13,878 bases of DNA from CAVPRW01 sp046727435 [NCBI: bacterium] (GTDB lineage Bacteria > Tectomicrobia > Entotheonellia > J063): positions 1 through 13,878 of the forward strand of contig JBKPCR010000445.1 of NCBI GenBank assembly GCA_046727435.1, read 5' to 3'. Position numbers and translations under genes: made by a program. Under the pieces are notes generated by a model. It made no database searches, was not told the origin of the DNA, and worked only from the letters and a program-made list of their open reading frames with translations. Of the stretch, positions 6,004 to 13,878 are shown piece by piece; position 1 is the stretch's first letter; each line of letters starts with the position of its first letter.

Positions 6004-9000
6004 TTATGCTCGATATCGTTGTCCGAACATTTCGTAGGCCCGGGCATAGTCTGCCTCGCGGTCCACGTTGGTGAAGGGGGGGTAGAAGGTCTTGGTGACA
6101 GTCTGGAGGCCGTTATCAATTTGCCAGGAGACAGTGAGAGGGCTCTGGCCGTCCCATTGCTCGAGGGCCTCGCGTGATTCCTTGGCCCCCTGGTTCTTGC
6201 GCGCCGTGTTGGGGAGATGGCGGCCTCTGGCGTCGTATTCATCAACGAGTTCATAGCCGTGCATGACGGGGAATTGCACACGCCAGATGGTAAGTAGTTC
6301 GTCAAGCGTTAGTCCCAAGGCAAGGGCGACCAGGACGTCAATCTCCAGTAATGCCTGGCGCCGGGCGAAGTCGCTGCGCAGTGGCGTCTTCCATTCCCAT
6401 CGGTTGGGCTCAAGTTGAGCCCAGGGTGACTCATATTCGTGAGATAGCCGTGAATCGCTACTAGTCCAGGCATCGTAGCGGATTGATTCATCTGCGATCT
6501 CCGACCAAAGATCAGCAAAAGCAGTCGTTAAGCAGTGGAGCCGGAGAGTACGGTTTGTAATTAATGTTTGGAATTTTCCATCGATAAATGGTAGCTGTCC
6601 GACTACATTGCCAATAATATCTCCACGGCCTGTAGCCCTTACTAGAAAATCGAAACAGATGCTAGAATTGGTTCCTGCAATTAGGACCACCTTATATAAA
6701 TCTAGAAATGAAATACTGAAACCAGTAAAGATATGTGTGGTCCCTGGTGGAATAATGCTCGGCATTAGCGTTCGTTCGTTGCCAGGCTGCGCACGCTTTC
6801 TGTTGATATAACGATATCGCACCGTTAAAGGGACCGGTATTCGCCCTATCTCTTCATCACTGGGCTCCCCCTGCTGCAACCGCATAGTCCCAAAACGTCT
6901 AGCAAACTCCCTGGTATCTGGGTCTTCGCTATGCTGCCGCAGCCAGGCTAGCGCCTCTTCGACCGGCCCTTCCCACACACCGAAGTAGGCGAATTGACGA
7001 GCGGTCTTCGCCCCTGGCGTGCTCCGATCGATGCCGTACAACCTGACTTTTTCACCGAGCAATCGTTCCCACAACGGGATCTCGAAGTCGCGCACAGGCC
7101 AAAACCCTAAATGGCTGGGTTTAGGCCACTCGGGGATGGCACTGGCGAAGGCGGTGAGATCGCTATCGCGGTTTCCTGGACGATACACGGCGAGGGGCAG
7201 ATAGTCTGCGGGGATCTCCGTCAGGTCGATATCGTCGTAGTGCGTACTTGCGACGCATCGTGAGCGGGGGCTTTTGTTCAGCGGCGTCCCGACGTAGAAA
7301 TGGGGGCCGGAGATGACCCACTCATCTGGCGTCATTGGCTGAAAGCTAGGATCATCGTGGCGGGTGATGATGCCGTCTCGCTGTGAATTGGTCTCGTGAA
7401 ACATCTCGGTTGCAAAATACTCGTCTTGCAAGTCCCCGAGACGCTTCCCCAAGGCCGCGAAGCGCTCCAGCACGCGCAGGATCTCCAAACTATGCACCTG
7501 TGGTAGGCGAGCTGCCAGTGCCGGTGTGTGCGCATCCTCGAAGAGCTTGGCAAAGAGCGCCAGTTCCCGCTCGGTGATGGTGACAATGCGGCGTGCATGC
7601 CCACGCGTGTCCCATTTTCCATCATCCGTTTTGATCCCCGGGACTGGATCATCGGCCCGATAATGCTTGAGGCACCCAGCTATAGTGGAGGGTAAGTACA
7701 GATTATTGATGTTCAGAAATTCAACGGTATCTCTCTCAGTATTTGAGTATACATTTAGCCCAAATCGCATTCGACCATGATCGTTCGTTCCCGTAAACAA
7801 TGCAAATTCATTCTCGAATTGGTAGTGACAGCGTAGGCGAGGATACATTTGCTCGCGAAAATAGCCACCATTGGGGTCGTCGTAGACGCCTTCGGGATGC
7901 AGGAACCCAGATACCCCCGTCTGCGCTCCGATTGCCCACGCCTGCTCCATGAAACACTTGTACAAATTCGTCTGGACGCCCGCTAGGGTGGGATAGAGCA
8001 CCCGGCTGTTGAGGAACATAGAAACTCCGGCCACGCGACAGAAGTGCCAAGAGTAATTTAGACGGCGATCGAGATCTTCGAGAAGAGTCCTGCGCTCCCG
8101 GTTATAAGTAGCGCTTAACGCTTCCTTGACGCCCAGGCGGGGATTGTACTCGGCCAACAGCAGTGCGTCGTTCCATCCCACCTTGATCCAGGGCGGATTC
8201 CCCAGGATCAGGTCGAAGCCATGTGGCGATGGGAGGTCCGACACCGTCGGCCCCAGCACTTCCGTAAAGACTAGCTCCCAGTGATGAAAATGTTGATCTT
8301 GGGTGATGCACACTGCCTGGCCAAACCAGGGGAGGAGCGCCGCAATGTCGGCTGTTGACGGGAGATCATTACGAGTGACTATGAACAGCGCCTCGATGTC
8401 GATGCCGAGACGGACGCTCAGCATTTGTCGGGTGGGCGTATCCTGCACACCCTCGCCCACCATCAGCTCCGCGGCTGCCAACCACGCCTCGCGTGTCGCA
8501 AGTCCCTTCGCTCCATCCAGTGGCCAGAAATACAGGGCGCACCACGCATCCATGAGCAGTTTCAAGCGTTGGAAACTACCGCTCTCCGCTTCCAGGCGTG
8601 CCCGGACACGCTCTTGCTCCTCAAGACTCGGGCCAGGCTGCAACGCCGATGCTGCGTCGGAAGGCGTCGGCCAGACGCTGGCAGTACAGGCCGTTGCTGC
8701 CAGGGCCTTGGCGCGTTCCTGCGCATAGGTGTCCCAGTGGCGGTCGATGGCATTGCAGATGGTCTGGGCCAGGGTGATCTCGTCTGTGCGCCACTTGGGT
8801 CTCGCCTGTTTGGTCAGCCATTCCTTCACAGAGGCGCAGTCATCCGGCCAGTGCTGACGCATCAGCGGATCGCCAGCGGCGGGGACCATCTCAGGGTCGA
8901 ATACCAGGAAATGGTAGATTTCATGTGGCTGCCGCGTTTCGCCGGGCCGTAGAAGCCTCGGGACATCACCATCCTGGCCCGCGTGCTTGCCCGCTCGTAG

Positions 9001-11115
9001 TTGGTCCACGGTCCAAACGGCGCGCCGCGCGCCGATCAGGCTGTTTCCACAGCGTAGCCGCAGGCCGAACCAGGGAGTTGCCGCTGGTTGATACGCGTCA
9101 GGGCCGCCCTGTTCGCCCTCTTTTATGAGGAGGCGGTGGACGCAGCCCAGCCACAGCGACAACGCTCCTAGCTCTACGGCCATCGGGTTGAGGTCTATGC
9201 CATACACATTGTGAGCGGCGATGTAGTGCTTGGCGCGCCGTAGCTCGTCGAGGTAACGGGCTGGATCGATCGCCTGACCGATTTGCTTGTGTTTGAGGTC
9301 CAGATACCGCGCCGCCAGTTGCGTTGTGGCCTCGTTGAGAAAGGCCCCGCTCCCCATGGCTGGCTCGCAGAGCTTCAGGGAGAGGATGCAGTCGGCGTCC
9401 TCCGGCGTATACTCCTTCAGGAGTTCCCGCAGCGCTTCCTCGACCAGGGAGCTGGTGAGCACCTCTGGCGTATAATACGACGCCGTCTGCTCGCGGTCGA
9501 TGCCCGATAAGTGCAGGATGAAGGTCCCCATCGGGTAGATGCGTGGCTTGCCGTCTGAGAGGCGTTCAACTTCCTCGCGCGTGAATTCATCCAACCGCTC
9601 CTTGGGCACAAACCACGTTGGGGTCTTCGGGTCCCGGAAGCTGCCATAGGCCGGCTTGACGTGGATCAAGTCCTGGTCAGCAAACATGCCTTTGTAGGAC
9701 AGCAACCCTTCGTAAACCGCCCCTAACTGGTTAACGCCGAGTTCGGCATAGTTCACCCGCCCTCTGGTCTGAGAATGTTCGTCCACGCGCAGGGACAGGC
9801 GGAGGATGACCTGCTGGAGACAGCGATTGCTGAGGTGGGCATGGTCGAGCAAGGGAGTGCTTTGAGGATCGAAGAGCGTGGCCGTGAGCGGCCGTATCAT
9901 AAAAGCACGGGTCGTGCTGTCGAAAGAGAGATCACGCTGGCCGTTGACGGTCGCGTCCGGATGAAAGCCCTCATGAATGAGGCGAAACAGGTGCTTGAGG
10001 TGCGCGTGGAAGTATCCGCCCTCCTCGGTGGCCGGCGTCAGTGGCACCAGCTCGAGATCCCGCAGCGCTTCCAGGCTGTAGCCCAGGCGATAGACCTCGT
10101 CGGTCATAGGGAGAATGCCCAGCTCGCCGCCGCGGGCCTCGGCATAGAAACAGAACAGCAGTCGGTAGATGAAGGCGAGGGCTTCGCGCGTGAGATACTC
10201 CGGTGTCACCTCAGCGCTGCCATCCGGAAGGAGTTCGTGCTGGAGCAACCTGGTGTAGGAAAGTTTGCGCCGCCGTCGGTCCTCCACCCATTCGTTGATC
10301 AGCAGCTCGATAGCCTCGCGCACGGCGAATTGTAGATTTTCTGTGACGCCGTAGGCGAAGCGGTGGCTCCGGGCTTCGAGCCGGTCGTGCAACACCTCGT
10401 CCGACTCGCCCTCCGGGCAGAGGGTCTCTGCCGACAAGAAGGCCGCCAGATGCTCGAAGGTGCTGCGTTCGTCGCGACCATACGCCTCGTCAAGGTCGAA
10501 GACCAGATAGCGCCCCTGGGCGTAGGTATGCTTGTCGAGGAGCAGAATCTGACTACCTGCTAGGAAAAGCACCCAGCGTGGGGCATCTTCCTCGGTGAAA
10601 ATCCGTCCGATCGCATGACTCCAATCGCCGGCGCAGAGAGTGTTTCCCGCCTCACTGAGCTGCTCAGGGAGGGGAGCCATTTCCAGCGGGTCTTCGCTCG
10701 GCACTCCCTCTTTGAGGCTCGCATCGGGCAGGCAGAACACGGTTTCGCAGATCACTAACCACGGCGTGTTGTAGCGCGAGAGTCGGCCGAGGATGGGTAC
10801 CACCGCGCTATCACCCTCAACAGGCAGATCCATCGCCCTGCACGTGGTATATCCGAGCGCCTCAAGCAGGTAGGCATGCCAGCCAGCCAGGTCTTCGCCG
10901 GCCTGCCAGCGGCGATCAGGCCGGTCCTCGTCCAAGGCCTGTGCTTTGGCGCGGAAGTAGCGTTGTGCGAGCCCTTGTACACGCCGCGGCGACGCTTGCG
11001 AACCCAGCTGTCGCCATTTCGCCACGAGCTGCCGGACGTCGCCGGCAAAGGTGCTTTCCAGATAGTGCGAGCTGTAATATTCGCCGACATTCTGGATGCA
11101 GGGATCAACCGGCAT
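6004..11115 (-). CDS. Large N6-adenine DNA methyltransferase, Eco57I/PglX/DrmMI type
   Basis: Predicted S-adenosylmethionine-dependent methyltransferase that puts a methyl group on adenine N6 in a specific DNA sequence. The N-terminal ~540 residues are a helical region typical of very large Eco57I-like enzymes. Next come YYTPE (547-551), SAM-binding motif [10 protein letters not shown] (584-592), YGIDLNP (638-644) and catalytic NPPW (973-976). The remainder, to residue 1703, should hold target recognition. The ATG at 11115 has GAGG seven bases upstream (11123-11126). At 1703 residues it is long for a methyltransferase. I see no clear working nuclease motif; a D102...E124-T-V126 pattern near the N-terminus could be a decayed PD-(D/E)xK site, but this is weak. 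Two segments of the recognition half (DNA 6541-6720 and 7681-7800) fall to about 38% GC by eye count, well below the flanks. Its place behind the SNF2 gene fits DrmMI; PglX of BREX is an alternative, but no BREX partner genes are present. Confidence 0.92.
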   Translation of the reverse strand: MPVDPCIQNVGEYYSSHYLESTFAGDVRQLVAKWRQLGSQASPRRVQGLAQRYFRAKAQALDEDRPDRRWQAGEDLAGWHAYLLEALGYTTCRAMDLPVEGDSAVVPILGRLSRYNTPWLVICETVFCLPDASLKEGVPSEDPLEMAPLPEQLSEAGNTLCAGDWSHAIGRIFTEEDAPRWVLFLAGSQILLLDKHTYAQGRYLVFDLDEAYGRDERSTFEHLAAFLSAETLCPEGESDEVLHDRLEARSHRFAYGVTENLQFAVREAIELLINEWVEDRRRRKLSYTRLLQHELLPDGSAEVTPEYLTREALAFIYRLLFCFYAEARGGELGILPMTDEVYRLGYSLEALRDLELVPLTPATEEGGYFHAHLKHLFRLIHEGFHPDATVNGQRDLSFDSTTRAFMIRPLTATLFDPQSTPLLDHAHLSNRCLQQVILRLSLRVDEHSQTRGRVNYAELGVNQLGAVYEGLLSYKGMFADQDLIHVKPAYGSFRDPKTPTWFVPKERLDEFTREEVERLSDGKPRIYPMGTFILHLSGIDREQTASYYTPEVLTSSLVEEALRELLKEYTPEDADCILSLKLCEPAMGSGAFLNEATTQLAARYLDLKHKQIGQAIDPARYLDELRRAKHYIAAHNVYGIDLNPMAVELGALSLWLGCVHRLLIKEGEQGGPDAYQPAATPWFGLRLRCGNSLIGARRAVWTVDQLRAGKHAGQDGDVPRLLRPGETRQPHEIYHFLVFDPEMVPAAGDPLMRQHWPDDCASVKEWLTKQARPKWRTDEITLAQTICNAIDRHWDTYAQERAKALAATACTASVWPTPSDAASALQPGPSLEEQERVRARLEAESGSFQRLKLLMDAWCALYFWPLDGAKGLATREAWLAAAELMVGEGVQDTPTRQMLSVRLGIDIEALFIVTRNDLPSTADIAALLPWFGQAVCITQDQHFHHWELVFTEVLGPTVSDLPSPHGFDLILGNPPWIKVGWNDALLLAEYNPRLGVKEALSATYNRERRTLLEDLDRRLNYSWHFCRVAGVSMFLNSRVLYPTLAGVQTNLYKCFMEQAWAIGAQTGVSGFLHPEGVYDDPNGGYFREQMYPRLRCHYQFENEFALFTGTNDHGRMRFGLNVYSNTERDTVEFLNINNLYLPSTIAGCLKHYRADDPVPGIKTDDGKWDTRGHARRIVTITERELALFAKLFEDAHTPALAARLPQVHSLEILRVLERFAALGKRLGDLQDEYFATEMFHETNSQRDGIITRHDDPSFQPMTPDEWVISGPHFYVGTPLNKSPRSRCVASTHYDDIDLTEIPADYLPLAVYRPGNRDSDLTAFASAIPEWPKPSHLGFWPVRDFEIPLWERLLGEKVRLYGIDRSTPGAKTARQFAYFGVWEGPVEEALAWLRQHSEDPDTREFARRFGTMRLQQGEPSDEEIGRIPVPLTVRYRYINRKRAQPGNERTLMPSIIPPGTTHIFTGFSISFLDLYKVVLIAGTNSSICFDFLVRATGRGDIIGNVVGQLPFIDGKFQTLITNRTLRLHCLTTAFADLWSEIADESIRYDAWTSSDSRLSHEYESPWAQLEPNRWEWKTPLRSDFARRQALLEIDVLVALALGLTLDELLTIWRVQFPVMHGYELVDEYDARGRHLPNTARKNQGAKESREALEQWDGQSPLTVSWQIDNGLQTVTKTFYPPFTNVDREADYARAYEMFGQRYRA

Positions 11116-11135
11116 AACCTATCCTCACCGCACGT

Positions 11136-13865
11136 CTATGCCTGGCTTCCGCCAATCACCAGGATTAACCGGGTTGATGGCTGCGCTGCGGCCAGGAAAT
11201 GCGTGTCGCGCCAGTGTTGCTGGCGGTCCTTCAGGTAGTCCTCCATCTCTTCCAGCTCGCGCCGGAAGCGCCGCGATTGCGGATGGTCGTTGCCCAGCGT
11301 GGCGATACGGCTCTCTAATAATTCCCGACGGCGCTTGCCCCATTCCTGCAAGCGTTCCTCCTCCTGTTGCAGCAGCGGCCGCAGCTGGTGTTCGCGCTCC
11401 GCTCGGAGCTGACGCATATAGTGGAGACTCGCCTCCACCGCCGCGGGGATGAGCACTTGCGCTGCCTGGAGGTTCGGCATCTGTCCCGTGTTGATCAATT
11501 GGGCGAATTGCGCCGCGGCGAGCGCCTCACGCAAGGGCCGGTGGGAGAAGGTACCACCCTTCTGAAAGGAAATGGCATGGGCATCGACGATCAACGGCGT
11601 CCCCGCCTTTGAACTCACTTGGCCGATGAAACAGAAGCATAGCTCGGCAGGCTGCAGCGAGCGGGACAGAATGAGCGGCGCCTCGCCGCGTCGAATCTGC
11701 ATCACCAGACGCTCGGTCAGCCATTGCAGGATGGGATGCTGCTCGCTGCACAGCAGTTCTTGCGACCAGTAGCCAGACGTCTGTCGAGCCGCCTGAATCG
11801 CCAGCTCAACACGCTCGGGGTCATCAGTCAAGCGAAACTGGTCATACGCCGGCCAGGCCTCTTCGGGAATGGCGGTGGCGCCAAAAATGATGTCGCTACG
11901 CTCGTCTGGCGCCCCCAGACGCCGCTTGAGATCCGTGGGCGCGGTGAGGATGATCAGCTTTTCCACCTCCTGAATGGATAGATAGTGCGGATGCTGTTCG
12001 GCCAGGTAGCGATAGCCTTCCAGCAGAAACTGACGGTTCGCATAGAGCCGGAGACGCCCGGGAGGGTTCGTGGTGTGGGGACTCACCTCGTGCGCTTCAG
12101 CCTCGCCTGTGTCCTCCCCTCGGAGAAAGCGTAAGAAGTCGTCGTGTCCCTCGAGGCTTGCCTGGTTCAGCATCGCTTCCAGATCTGTGGACTCGACAGT
12201 AGTGATCGATGCGGGTGTGTCCAGCACCCGGACATTGCCAGCCAGGATACCATGCGTGGCGACATATTCTTCCTCTGCCTGCGGGTCATAGAGCTGGAGT
12301 ACGCTTTCGCCAGATTGCCGCAGCCGGTTGATCACCTCTACCTTGTCGATCAAGCGCTCGAAGATCGCCTTATCCCCCTGCAGCAGCCCCTGGCTGGTAT
12401 TGACCATCAGGTAGCGGAGGATCGGTGGCCGTGTCTGCCCCAGACGATCGATGCGACCATTGCGCTGGATCAACGTGATGATTGACCAGGGCAGGTCATA
12501 GTGGATGATGTGATGGCATTCATGGTGGAGGTTAATCCCTTCAGAAGCGACGTCCGTTGCCAGCAGCAGACGCACGGGCGACGAGCCGGTGGCAAAGGCT
12601 TCCACGGTTTTCATCAGGTGGACATCGGGACAGCCGCCATGGATCGTGGCGATGACTTGGTGGGGGTGATCCTCGAACTTGGTGCTGTAGTCGACGGCAA
12701 ACGCCCGCGCCAACGCCGCGGCAAGGGCCTCCTGGGTGCGGCGGTACTCTGTGAAGATCAGGACACGCGGGCTGTCGGCCGAACCGTCCCAGCCGATCGC
12801 CTGCAATTGCCGGCGAAAGACCTCATAGCGCGATGTTTGGGTGATGGAGAGGCCTTCAAGACGGTTCTTGAGGCGTTCCAGATCGGGAAGTGCCGAGTTG
12901 GGAAGGCTGCTCTGCTGCACCGTCTGCAGCTGCTTGTTGATGGTGGCCAGACAAGCCTCTGGGCTGGAAAGGAACAGTTTGTAAAGCCCGTACTGCACGA
13001 GGGTGTGATGCTGCCATGCATGCTGCGTATGGTCATCATGCTGCAGTGCCGTGAGCACCGCCTGCCGCAGTTCCGCTAGGGCCTCATAGACCATTTCCTC
13101 ATCGGGCGTGGCCGCGGCGGTCGTTTCCTGAAGGGGCACGACCTGGCGTTCGGCCAGCATGCCGGCAGCATCCTCGCGGATATCCTCCTTGAAGCGCATC
13201 AGGAAGAACGGCTTGATGTCACGCGCGGTGTATTCTCTCAGATTCGGGTCCGGAATGGCCGAGGGATCGAGCAGCGCGATCAACCGGCCGAAGGTCTCGC
13301 GTCTGCCGTTATGAGGGGTCGCCGTCGTCAGGAGCAGACTGTCGGTGCGCCGTGCCAATAACCGCGCCAGCCGATAGCTCAGGTGCCGCTCGGGAACGCT
13401 GGCACCGGCGACATTGTGGGCCTCATCGATGATGGCCACATCCCAGCGCGTATCCTTGAGGAAGTGCTCGTAGCGGGCCACATTCTTGAGCGTGTCGAGG
13501 CTGATGATCACCCGATGGTAGACCTCGAAGGGATTCTTGTTGCCGGGAATGCGCAGGCGGAGCTTCGCGATCCCGGCTGAATCCAGACGGACCAGCGGAA
13601 TAGTAAAGCGATTCCACAGTTCCGCCTTAAACTGCGTGAGCATCGACTTCTTGGCCAGCACCAGGATGCGATCGGCCCGTCCGCGGCGCAGGAGCTCCGT
13701 GAGGATCATGCCGACTTGAATGGTCTTGCCGAGCCCCACCGCATCTGCCAACAGGAGACGTGGGCGGAGCTGCAATAGCGCGCGTCGAACTGTTTCCTCC
13801 TGAAATTTCATTGGGGTGAACACGCCCATGCCGGTGAGATCTGGGTCAATTCCTGTCGCCGGCAT
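11136..13865 (-). CDS. SNF2/RapA-type DNA translocase, DrmD-like (possibly 5'-partial)
   Basis: Superfamily 2 ATPase of the SNF2/RapA branch, expected to track along double-stranded DNA using ATP. Visible motifs: Walker A GLGKT (residues 44-48), DEAH box (147-150) in VAIIDEAHN, TATPH (181-185), TDVASEGIN (437-445) and the arginine-finger motif QRNGRIDRLGQ (467-477). A charged helical or coiled-coil stretch (about 815-885) closes the protein. Among defence systems, an ATPase like this next to a large adenine methyltransferase is the drmD-drmMI pair of class 1 DISARM; this is family knowledge, not proof. The ATG at 13865 has no visible Shine-Dalgarno, and the frame stays open upstream to the window edge, so the true start may lie outside. 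The gene ends 20 bp before the methyltransferase. RapA-like helicases of other restriction-like clusters are the main alternative. Confidence 0.92.
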   Translation of the reverse strand: MPATGIDPDLTGMGVFTPMKFQEETVRRALLQLRPRLLLADAVGLGKTIQVGMILTELLRRGRADRILVLAKKSMLTQFKAELWNRFTIPLVRLDSAGIAKLRLRIPGNKNPFEVYHRVIISLDTLKNVARYEHFLKDTRWDVAIIDEAHNVAGASVPERHLSYRLARLLARRTDSLLLTTATPHNGRRETFGRLIALLDPSAIPDPNLREYTARDIKPFFLMRFKEDIREDAAGMLAERQVVPLQETTAAATPDEEMVYEALAELRQAVLTALQHDDHTQHAWQHHTLVQYGLYKLFLSSPEACLATINKQLQTVQQSSLPNSALPDLERLKNRLEGLSITQTSRYEVFRRQLQAIGWDGSADSPRVLIFTEYRRTQEALAAALARAFAVDYSTKFEDHPHQVIATIHGGCPDVHLMKTVEAFATGSSPVRLLLATDVASEGINLHHECHHIIHYDLPWSIITLIQRNGRIDRLGQTRPPILRYLMVNTSQGLLQGDKAIFERLIDKVEVINRLRQSGESVLQLYDPQAEEEYVATHGILAGNVRVLDTPASITTVESTDLEAMLNQASLEGHDDFLRFLRGEDTGEAEAHEVSPHTTNPPGRLRLYANRQFLLEGYRYLAEQHPHYLSIQEVEKLIILTAPTDLKRRLGAPDERSDIIFGATAIPEEAWPAYDQFRLTDDPERVELAIQAARQTSGYWSQELLCSEQHPILQWLTERLVMQIRRGEAPLILSRSLQPAELCFCFIGQVSSKAGTPLIVDAHAISFQKGGTFSHRPLREALAAAQFAQLINTGQMPNLQAAQVLIPAAVEASLHYMRQLRAEREHQLRPLLQQEEERLQEWGKRRRELLESRIATLGNDHPQSRRFRRELEEMEDYLKDRQQHWRDTHFLAAAQPSTRLILVIGGSQA

Positions 13866-13878
13866 TTGGCGGAGCTGT

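Noticed and set aside
5979-6305. Upstream extension of the 80-residue gene to a 189-residue product
   Set aside because: The extension would overlap the methyltransferase C-terminus out of frame and reads as low-complexity shadow sequence, whereas the ATG at 5978 has an ideal Shine-Dalgarno.
9775-10335. Plus-strand open frame of 186 codons opposite the methyltransferase N-terminus
   Set aside because: Shadow of the methyltransferase reading frame; no ribosome site and no domain.
1-13878. BREX or Pgl system
   Set aside because: The methyltransferase resembles PglX, but there is no PglZ phosphatase, BrxC ATPase or BrxL/Lon protease, and the two other large proteins are DISARM/Druantia-type motors.
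1-13878. CRISPR array, tRNA or rRNA genes
   Set aside because: No regularly spaced repeats and no tRNA or rRNA-like segments were seen; almost every base is inside a coding region.

Overview
The window is a piece of an anti-phage defence island. All convincing genes lie on the minus strand, so transcription runs from position 13878 towards 1. Coding density is very high and gaps between genes are 20-45 bp or overlaps, which looks like one operon. Neither end is closed: the first gene is open at the right edge and the last reading frame is open at the left edge. No promoter, terminator, tRNA, rRNA or CRISPR array is visible. Base composition is moderately GC-rich, with two lower-GC patches inside the methyltransferase gene. 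The organism is a bacterium. A Chloroflexota-like host is my weak best guess from the Q/R/H-rich protein style and the gene types, but nothing here proves it.

Layout in transcription order: (1) 13865-11136, a SNF2/RapA-type ATPase resembling DrmD of class 1 DISARM, possibly missing its first codons. (2) 11115-6004, a 1703-residue Eco57I/PglX/DrmMI-type N6-adenine DNA methyltransferase. (3) 5978-5736, an 80-residue helical, antitoxin-like protein. (4) 5691-5242, a DUF6932/MNT-type nucleotidyltransferase. (5) 5249-5052, a 65-residue helical protein translationally coupled to it. (6) 5021-393, a 1542-residue SF2 helicase with three Cys-x2-Cys knuckle regions, of the COG1205/DruE/MrfA kind. (7) 311-1, a DUF1998-like C-terminal piece in the same reading frame as the helicase but cut off from it by two stop codons. 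An 87-bp segment with 10-bp terminal inverted repeats (320-406) lies between the two pieces and supplies the first of these stops.

Interpretation: the SNF2 ATPase plus adenine methyltransferase pair is the hallmark of class 1 DISARM, while a giant helicase that carries (or carried) its own DUF1998 domain is the hallmark of Druantia DruE. The cluster therefore looks like a composite or intermediate DISARM/Druantia-type restriction-like system, with a nucleotidyltransferase toxin-antitoxin-like cassette placed between the methyltransferase and the helicase. The methyltransferase would mark self DNA and the two motors would recognise or process unmodified invading DNA. No phospholipase-D-type nuclease (DrmC) is seen in the window. 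The break at the helicase/DUF1998 junction suggests that this copy is either decaying or has been converted to a two-protein helicase/DUF1998 arrangement like DrmA/DrmB.
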